The notes beneath the pieces are model-generated. The model worked only from the letters and a program-made list of their open reading frames with translations, ran no database searches and was not told the origin of the DNA. From NCBI RefSeq assembly GCF_002099425.1, contig NW_018343969.1:5495001-5559000 (forward strand): a stretch of DNA of 64,000 nt. Direction: 5' to 3'. Of this stretch, positions 57,130-64,000 are shown piece by piece. The DNA comes from Phascolarctos cinereus (taxonomy: Eukaryota; Chordata; Mammalia; Diprotodontia; Phascolarctidae). The stretch's first letter is position 1. Each line of letters begins with the position of its first letter. The translations under genes were made by a program, and so were the position numbers.

Positions 57130-59285
57130 AATTGCCTAACAGTAAAGCCAAGAAATTTGTGCTTCTTGTTTTCCTATGATAGTAATAAAAAATTTAAGAG
57201 CTATTTTAACTAAATTAATGAAAGAGAACACATTATGATTGAAAGAGTTCTAGAGGAGCCATTAAGTCTATTCAAAACATTGTCTGATCATTGGATCAAA
57301 GAATCATAAATTTTAAAATGGAAGGGATCATCTGGGATGTACCATTCAGGCACTGTGATTTATCTTTTAGAGTAGCCTTCCTGTGATGAAGAAGGATTTT
57401 TAATCATATATTTTGACCTTTGTAACATAATTTTAGTCTATGTTTCCCATGACTAAGAATATATAGGTGCTTAAGAGATGATTTTTTTTCGCAGCAATAA
57501 GCATTTTGGAATCATTTAAGAGGCAATGGAATGATGGATGACAGGCATAATAAGTAGGATACAACATGTTATATATGATGATTTTGCATGTGAGCAGTGG
57601 TGCAAAAGATAATGAAAAGGTATAACATGAAAAGGAGTTGGAGCAGTTATAAATCCAGAATGAGGAACAATGGATGGGAAGGAGTATTAGATTTATACCC
57701 CAAAATACACAGGGACACATGAGTTTCATATGTATGTATATACACGCATATGTGTATATGTATGTGTTATGTAAATATGCATGCACACATATATGGAATC
57801 TATGTGTGGTACATGTTACATGTATGATATATTATATATTAAGCTTTAAGAACTTAAAATTGTTCTAAGCCTTGAAAAACATTTTATTTTATATGCTTGG
57901 CCTCCAGCATCTGGATATATCTTCCAAGGAAGGATTTATGAAAATACTTGGATATAAATTGTAAAAAATAATTAAGAATGAAAGGATTGTGATTTTAATT
58001 GGTAGAGGGAAGTACCCACATTGATGAAATCACAGATTCATCAAAATTTCAAAGTATCAAGCTACTTAATGAAAGTTTTAGAATATCTGCCTAACTTATT
58101 AAGGGTAGATATACATACATACATATACAGTAGAACATCTTGCTAATTCAGAAATATCTTTCTTCCAACAATTTTTCTTTATCAAATCACCTTGTCTCAA
58201 AAGTGAAAAGTAACCCAAATATATGTATTTTCAAGTAAGCTTTGTAATATTTCACTTGGGACCACTGAAACAAAAACAAACTGTTTTGTTTTTTACAACA
58301 GGACAAATGTTTTATTTTCCATTTGTCCAGGAAAGAAATTCTTGTTGCCAATGATATAATGAGGAACAGGATGTTAACCCTCTCTCTTAGTTCGGATTTA
58401 CTCCATGTTTAAGCATATCACAATACTGCTTTGTGTCAGAATGATGACATTCAGTCTACAAGTAAAGCCTAACACAAGCTTGATAATAATATCCTATATA
58501 TACTTCTGTGAGCCTCTTTGGTGTCAAATCAGGTATAACTTCAAGCCGAATAAGCACCTGGGATAAGCTTTTAAGCTCTTCAGAGGAAAGCCACTACATA
58601 AATCTTACAAATACAAATAAGGTATGGCTTAGGATAACATATTTCTGCAAGTATCAGAAACACCTAAAAATGGTCAGTTGGTTGTACATTTAGTCAAATT
58701 GATTCAGTGATTTTTTTTCTTTATAACTCATCTCATATACTGACATTTTCACAGTGTTTTGGACTGTCGTTATGATGCACAAATATTGATTAACCCAGTC
58801 ATTTTGAGGGGTCCAAGGAATGGAGAAGGGAAGGTGAGATGAGGAAATAGAAATAGTCAAGTCATGTTTACAGCATTATGAAGACCAAACTTGGTTGCCT
58901 GATTAAACTTTCTGTTGCTTTGACTAATTATTTTGTTGTTCAGAACATACAGCATAATTTCAGTGTATTTTAGAAGACCACTCAAGCATAGCTATATTTC
59001 TTTTGTATTTTGTATCATTCAGTGGTTGCAACAATTCTGTTCAGATCTGGATTTTTCTAAGGCAGAGAAAAATGTCCTTTAGACAGAGAAAAAAAAATCA
59101 CAGGCTGAAAAGAAAGCTCATCTGACTACAAATTAGCCTTTGAAAGAGGAGTAATCATTTTAAAAAATAACGAAATATAATATATAATATGCAATAGTAA
59201 TATATAATGCCCTTATAATATTGATTTAATATATATTATTACATATGTTGTATTATAGTATTTGTTATAATATATAACACATTTG
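57130..59285. other. Intronic stretch, nothing recognised
   Basis: Degenerate TATG/ACAT tract at 57725-57835 and an AT-rich palindromic tract at 59165-59280. No gene, RNA or named repeat was otherwise seen. Confidence 0.5.
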
Positions 59286-59289
59286 CATT

Positions 59290-59490
59290 GTTTTACTATT
59301 TATAAAGTCCTTTTTTTATAATCACTCTTTAAAGTAGGGGGTATTATTATTCTATTTTTCAGAGGAGGGAAATTTGCCCACAGAAGTTGTGACTTTTACC
59401 CATAATCCTACTGCTACAAAGTGTTAGAATTGGGACTACTGCCTAAATCTCTTTCTCTAAGACCTTGCTTCTTTCCACAAGACCACTTGT
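59290..59490 (-). mobile_element. MIR-type SINE
   Basis: ACTATTTATAAAGTCCTTTT, GGGTATTATTATTCTATTTT, TCAGAGGAGGGAAATTTGCC and GTTAGAATTGGGACTACTGC fit a reversed MIR/MIR3. Confidence 0.7.
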
Positions 59491-59914
59491 CTTTGTTCTG
59501 TCCCATCAGTCTGGACAAAGTGGTGAATGAAGGTTTCATTGTAACATGGGAGAAGGTTAACGAGTAGAAAGAAAGGACTGTCATGTTGAGATTCTCCTAA
59601 TAATTGTACCTTCTAAGCTATATGATATATATGTCTGACTTTCACATATTCCTGGGTTTGATAACATGAATTTTCACAACTCTCCATGCTATAATAACTT
59701 TACAAATGGTTGCCCCCCCCAAGAGATAAATAGAGCTTAAAATCATCCATAACACAACAGCTAAACAAAGATAAAGATTTTTAATAGTATTCCACTAATA
59801 AATCTTATTCCAGAAATTATTAGGATATACTTTTTACAAACTATCATCGTATGACTATGGTTAAAAAAATTACTGTGTCAAAGTTCTTTGCTTTCTGCCA
59901 ACTAATTGTCCTTT

Positions 59915-60887
59915 GAATTCAATTTGGCAAAGATTTATTAATCACTTACTATGTATAAGGCATTATGTTTGTCCATGAGGATATAAAAATGAAAAAAATG
60001 CCACTTCCTTCAAGCAGCTTACATTCTACTGAAAGATTTTTAAAAAGTGAATATAGAAATAAATACAATATAACTTGATGAAAGTGAGAGTACCAGCCAC
60101 TCTGACAATTGCTAAAGTTATCACTGTTGTAAGATAGACCGTGAAGGAAATGAGAGATTTTAACATACCAATGTAAGGAGAGAATACCTTCCAGGAATAG
60201 GGCAGGGCCCCAGTGCAAAAGAGGCAGAAGGTAGAATGCCATTTTTGAAGAAGAGCAAGGAGAACAATTTAACTGGAATACAGAATTCTTCATGGGGAGG
60301 GATTTGAAATAAATCTGGAAATGTTGGCTAGGGCCAAATTGGGAAGGACTCTAAATAACTATCGTGAAGAGTCTGCATTTTATTTTAGAAGCTAAGGGAC
60401 ACTGTTGATTAGAGGAGTAATATAGTCAAACCTGCACTTTAGGAAGTTAATTCTGATAGATATGGGAAGGATGGGTTGGAGAAATGAGATCCTGGAAGCA
60501 GGAAAGCAATTGTAATAATGCTGGTGAGAGGTAATGAAGATCTAAACTGGGGTGATGTCTATGAATAAGAGAAGAAAGATGTGAGATGCTAGGAAGGCAG
60601 AATAAACAAGATCTGGTAGTTGTTTGAATGGGGATGGGAATGAGAAATCAGAATCATGGAGAATTACTCTGAAATTGCTAACCTGTGACTAGAAAGATGG
60701 TAGGTGGCATCCTCAACAAAAACAAATAATTATAGAGAAGGGATGAGTTCAGCTGGGAACATAGTGAATTCCATTATGGACATATTGCATTTGAAATGTC
60801 TACAGGGCATCCTAATGGAGGTGACCAACAAGCAGCTAGCACTCTGGGACTGGAGCACAATAGAGAGATTAAGACTAGATAAATAAT
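59915..60887 (-). mobile_element. L2 LINE, 3' tail and ORF2 end (first part)
   Basis: Reversed L2: GATTTATTAATCACTTACTA, GTATAAGGCATTATGTTTGT, AGCAGCTTACATTCTACTG, GAATACCTTCCAGGAATAGG, GGCTAGGGCCAAATTGGGAA, GAGTCTGCATTTTATTTTAG, GATTAGAGGAGTAATATAGT and TGCATTTGAAATGTCTACAG. This is ORF2 C-terminal coding sequence read backwards. It is broken by a LINE piece at 60888. Confidence 0.85.
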
Positions 60888-61045
60888 AGATTTTTTTTAA
60901 AAAAATTATTCATTTATTTTTAGTTTTCAACATTCACTTCCATATGATTTTGAGTTCTAAATTTTCTCACCCTCCCTCCTCTCCCTTTTCCCCAAAATGG
61001 CATGAAATCTGATATAGGCTATACATATACATTCATATTAAATTT
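60888..61045 (-). mobile_element. L1-like LINE 3' UTR end inserted in the L2
   Basis: T-rich start (AGATTTTTTTTAAAAAAATT), then TTTTTAGTTTTCAACATTCA, AATTTTCTCACCCTCCCTCC and GATATAGGCTATACATATAC: the reverse of the common marsupial LINE 3' end, with its A-tail at the left. Confidence 0.7.
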
Positions 61046-61470
61046 AATAAAGATAGATTTGAGTCAAATGTATAGAGATGATAAATGAACCTGTCAGAGC
61101 TAACAGGATCATTAAGAAAAAGAAAAGAAACAAAATATGGGGAAATGGGTAAGAGACAGACACACAGACACAGAGAAGGAAAGAGAAAGAGAGACAGAGA
61201 CAGAGAGACAGAGAGAGGCAGAGACAGGGAGAGACACAGAGTGTGTGTTGAGAGCAGAGCCTTGGGTGTCACTCAAGGTTAGAATATAGGTAATGCTTCA
61301 TCAAAAGAGTCTAAGAAGGATTGGAAGGATTGGTGAGACAGGAATGAGGAGAGCCAGAAAAGAGTAGTGTCAGGAAGTCACCAAATGTGAGGAAGAGAGT
61401 AGAGATGAGGTATTTCTGAAAATAGCATCAGTAATAAGGCTGTATTTCCAGGACAATACTGAAATTAGAT
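61046..61470 (-). mobile_element. L2 LINE, ORF2 part (second part), with a GA-rich repeat inside
   Basis: GAGAGCAGAGCCTTGGGTGT, CACTCAAGGTTAGAATATAG, GTGAGACAGGAATGAGGAGA and GTAGTGTCAGGAAGTCACC continue the reversed L2 after the insertion. 61150-61250 is a GAGACAGA-type expansion. Confidence 0.65.
61150..61250. repeat. (GACAGA)/(GAGA)-rich tract
   Basis: Nearly all-purine sequence of GAGACAGAGA type inside the L2 copy. Confidence 0.9.
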
Positions 61471-61474
61471 GTAA

Positions 61475-61985
61475 AGGAAACGATTTAGATACCTTTTCTG
61501 CCAATACTGAAAGTCTCAATATTGGTAAAAAAAAAAATACTGATGATTTGTTTTTATCAAGATGTCTGCAGTAACATAAGATAAAATAAATATTTTAAAA
61601 CAAAGTTAAAATGGACTCAAAGTCCATGCAACATCAATCCTACTTAAAATATATTCAGTCCATTGCAGTTCTCAGATTTGCAGGGAGCTGTGTTCGCCTG
61701 CTAGCTTTGTTTTCAGTTTTATGATTAATTTGTTATCTTGGCCATGTTATTTGCAGTGTCTACAAAGCTGCCAAAACTCTTTTCAGGGGAATCCCTACTG
61801 ATCTGCTTAGCAGAATCAACTTACCAACTGTCTGCATCTGACAAGCCCAACAAAATCTATGTTATATTTCATTAATGACAGGTGCCTTAGTGATAGAAAC
61901 AAAACCTGAAACTAAGATGGGGAATGATTGAGACCTGGTGGTATTAACCTCACCTCCCTCCCTCCCTCTTCCTCCATTTCTATGT
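61475..61985. other. Intronic stretch, nothing recognised
   Basis: AT-rich, with no feature that I can support. Confidence 0.45.
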
Positions 61986-61986
61986 T

Positions 61987-61990
<4 letters not shown>

Positions 61991-62068
<78 letters not shown>

Positions 62069-62071
62069 TCC
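61991..62071. repeat. (CT)n microsatellite
   Basis: About 40 CT units with two TTCTC interruptions, flanked by further pyrimidine-rich DNA from 61955 to 62125. The Ser-Leu and Arg-Glu frames are artefacts. Confidence 0.97.
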
Positions 62072-62129
62072 CTTCTTTCATAACTTCCCTCTTTCCTTCC
62101 CTCCATCTATCTTTTTTTTTCCTTTGTCT

Positions 62130-63600
62130 CAGCACCACCATTTCTCCCTCTCTTCCTCCAATTCTGTGTTCAGTGGTTCCCTTCAATTCTTATTTGATAC
62201 CCCTGGTTTCCTAAACTCATAATCGTATAATCATTGATGTTTTGCCTCATAAACCTAATGGCCACATGCTTGAAAAGGTTTAACTAATTATCACAGTGGC
62301 CTGTCTTACTGAGGGTGCAGACCACACAATGCTACCATTGAGCCTTGAACCAAGTCCTTTATGGACTCTGGGCAATAGCTCTCCCCAAATGAATTTTCTC
62401 CTCAGCTGGTAATTGTTTTGCAATCATCTCTGGGCCTCACTTCCAACACATTAGGAAACTAGTTCACAGCAATCTCCATCATCTTGCTAGGGTGTCTCCC
62501 CAGGATGCTAAGGTTTTAGTAGAGACCTTGATAACATTCTTGCTGAATTATATAATTGTATATATATGTGCAAATATTCTCTGTTGTTTCCCCACCCAAC
62601 CCTAGCAATTGTATTTTATATGAAAGCAAATTCAGCAAAATGATCTCTAGGCTTCGCACTCCGATGCAAAATAAGAGGAAAGGGAAAAGAAAGAAGATAT
62701 GATTTGATATAAATATGAACAAAACACCTCACACCTAAGTCCCTAAGAAGGAGAAAAGTAAAGCTGCAAAGTAAGAGCAGCTAACAGAAGAAAGGAAAAT
62801 ATGGAAATTTTGAGAATTGCATTTGGGGGCAGGATAGAATCAGGAAAAACAAATGCATGCACTACCACATTAGCCTAATAAAGCTCTCTCTAAATGATGC
62901 CTCAATCTTGCTTTGATACCATTACTCTTTGAGACATTATCTCATGCTGTTTGAACACATATTTGTTTATGAATATCAGATCCAGCTGACAGTGACCATA
63001 CATATTTACCATACCTAATGACATATAGGACACTTTGGCCAATTTCATTAAGAAACTGTGAAAAATGATTTCAAAGTTTGGGAGCACTTAGAATGAGCTT
63101 AACCACCAGTTTATAAATAACACTGACACCTTTTAATCATTTATTTTTCATTGCCATACATTCTGATGAGATGCTTGTGATTCTTTTCTACTGTTTGGAT
63201 TAGCCAAACTGCTAAAAAAAAAAAGTCACATGAGAGGCAAAGAAAATTCTGAGAGCTTTTGTGTGGTTATTGTTGCTAAGGCAACCACTTCCTTTTCATT
63301 TCAGTGTATGGGACATCTGTGTCACTTTGAGTCTGGCTTTCAGAAAGACAACTTCGCAGCAGGCTGTGGAGGGTGATGAGTAGCAGTGAGAGAGGAAGGA
63401 GGAGAATTAATGAAATAGGAGGAATTAGTGCACATCTCACTTGATTTATATAAGGTGCTTCTTAAAGAAGTTTACAAGTAATTTATCATCCTTCTTTATG
63501 TGAGACAGAATTATGCAGTGCTTAAGTATGTATGTGTGTAAATGAAATTCTTAAGAACTTAGAATGTTCATTATCTTGCCTTAAAATCTTGCTTCAATTT
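62130..63600. other. Intronic stretch, nothing recognised
   Basis: No named repeat, RNA gene or long frame was seen. Confidence 0.5.
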
Positions 63601-63604
63601 CTAG

Positions 63605-63960
63605 TTCATTCATTCAACAAATACATATTTACTAACCTACTAAACCATTCATTTGGTGTAAAGGGTGCCAGTCCTGATTATACCTATAAGATACATTTAT
63701 AGTATTTCCATCCCTCAGAAAATGAATAATTTAACTGGTATTCACATTACCTCCAAAGTTCACACATGAACACTTTTCCAGCGATCTCATTCACACCCAT
63801 GATCTATCCTTAACTGTTTCAAACATGGCAAGTCAAGAAGAATTTTGTAAGCATCTAATGTGTACCAGGCACTGTGCTAATCTCTGAGGATACCGAGAAA
63901 GGCACAAAACACTTCTTGTTCTCAAGGCACTAATAGTTTTAATTGTGGAATGTCAAAACT
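63605..63960 (-). mobile_element. L2 LINE 3' ends (two pieces)
   Basis: TTCATTCATTCAACAAATAC, ATATTTACTAACCTACTAAA at 63605-63720 and GTAAGCATCTAATGTGTACC, AGGCACTGTGCTAATCTCTG, TTGTTCTCAAGGCACTAATA at 63835-63960 are both reversed L2 tails. Confidence 0.7.
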
Positions 63961-64000
63961 TCAAAACCAGCTGAGGCCTTCTCCTTCATGAAGCCTCCCC

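Noticed and set aside
61912-62222. Open frames of Ser-Leu, Arg-Glu repeats on both strands
   Set aside because: They are translations of the CT microsatellite.

Overview
The window looks like marsupial nuclear DNA. The evidence is its repeats: tRNA-headed CORE-SINEs with BovB/RTE-like tails (Mar-1 type), abundant MIR, L2 and L3/CR1 pieces, BovB-like RTE fragments, and an L1 whose GC-rich 5' leader and ORF1 resemble marsupial L1. The DNA is AT-rich and CpG-poor. The species cannot be told from this sequence alone.

Only one stretch reads as real host coding sequence. It is a 120-bp exon at 8217-8336, plus strand, with clean splice sites and phase 1 on both sides. It encodes about 40 residues of the guanylate-kinase-like domain of the scaffold protein MAGI2 and matches the mammalian protein from memory almost residue for residue. 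The rest of the window is therefore read as the flanking introns: at least 8.2 kb upstream and at least 55.6 kb downstream. That fits a gene known for very large introns. No other exon, RNA gene, CpG island or promoter of a host gene was recognised.

Layout. 1-8.2 kb: upstream intron with a hAT-type MITE, L2 pieces, a Mar-1 SINE, an old L1 piece, an L3/CR1 piece ending at a GGAA microsatellite, and MIR/Mar-1 copies. 8.2-8.3 kb: the MAGI2 exon. 8.3-26.5 kb: intron with many MIR and L2 copies, an L3/CR1 tail, two more MITE copies (one lodged inside a MIR), an RTE fragment and a young-looking SINE. 26.7-34 kb: a transposon-rich block. It holds a fossil class I endogenous retrovirus copy in minus orientation and a plus-strand L1 that joins ORF1 to reverse transcriptase. 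It also holds a second L1 5' end, and two inverted copies of an unassigned repeat. 34-64 kb: intron with nested LINE/SINE insertions (L3 split by a SINE, two long L2 copies split by other LINE pieces), many simple repeats and long stretches with nothing recognisable.

The most interesting observation is the retroviral fossil at about 27.37-29.55 kb. It appears to start inside the R region, ends at the R/poly(A) junction with an A-run, and is flanked by a 16-21 bp direct repeat. Together these suggest a retroviral RNA copied in by the host LINE machinery rather than a normal provirus. No gene system unknown to science was found. All coordinates for repeats are estimates by eye.
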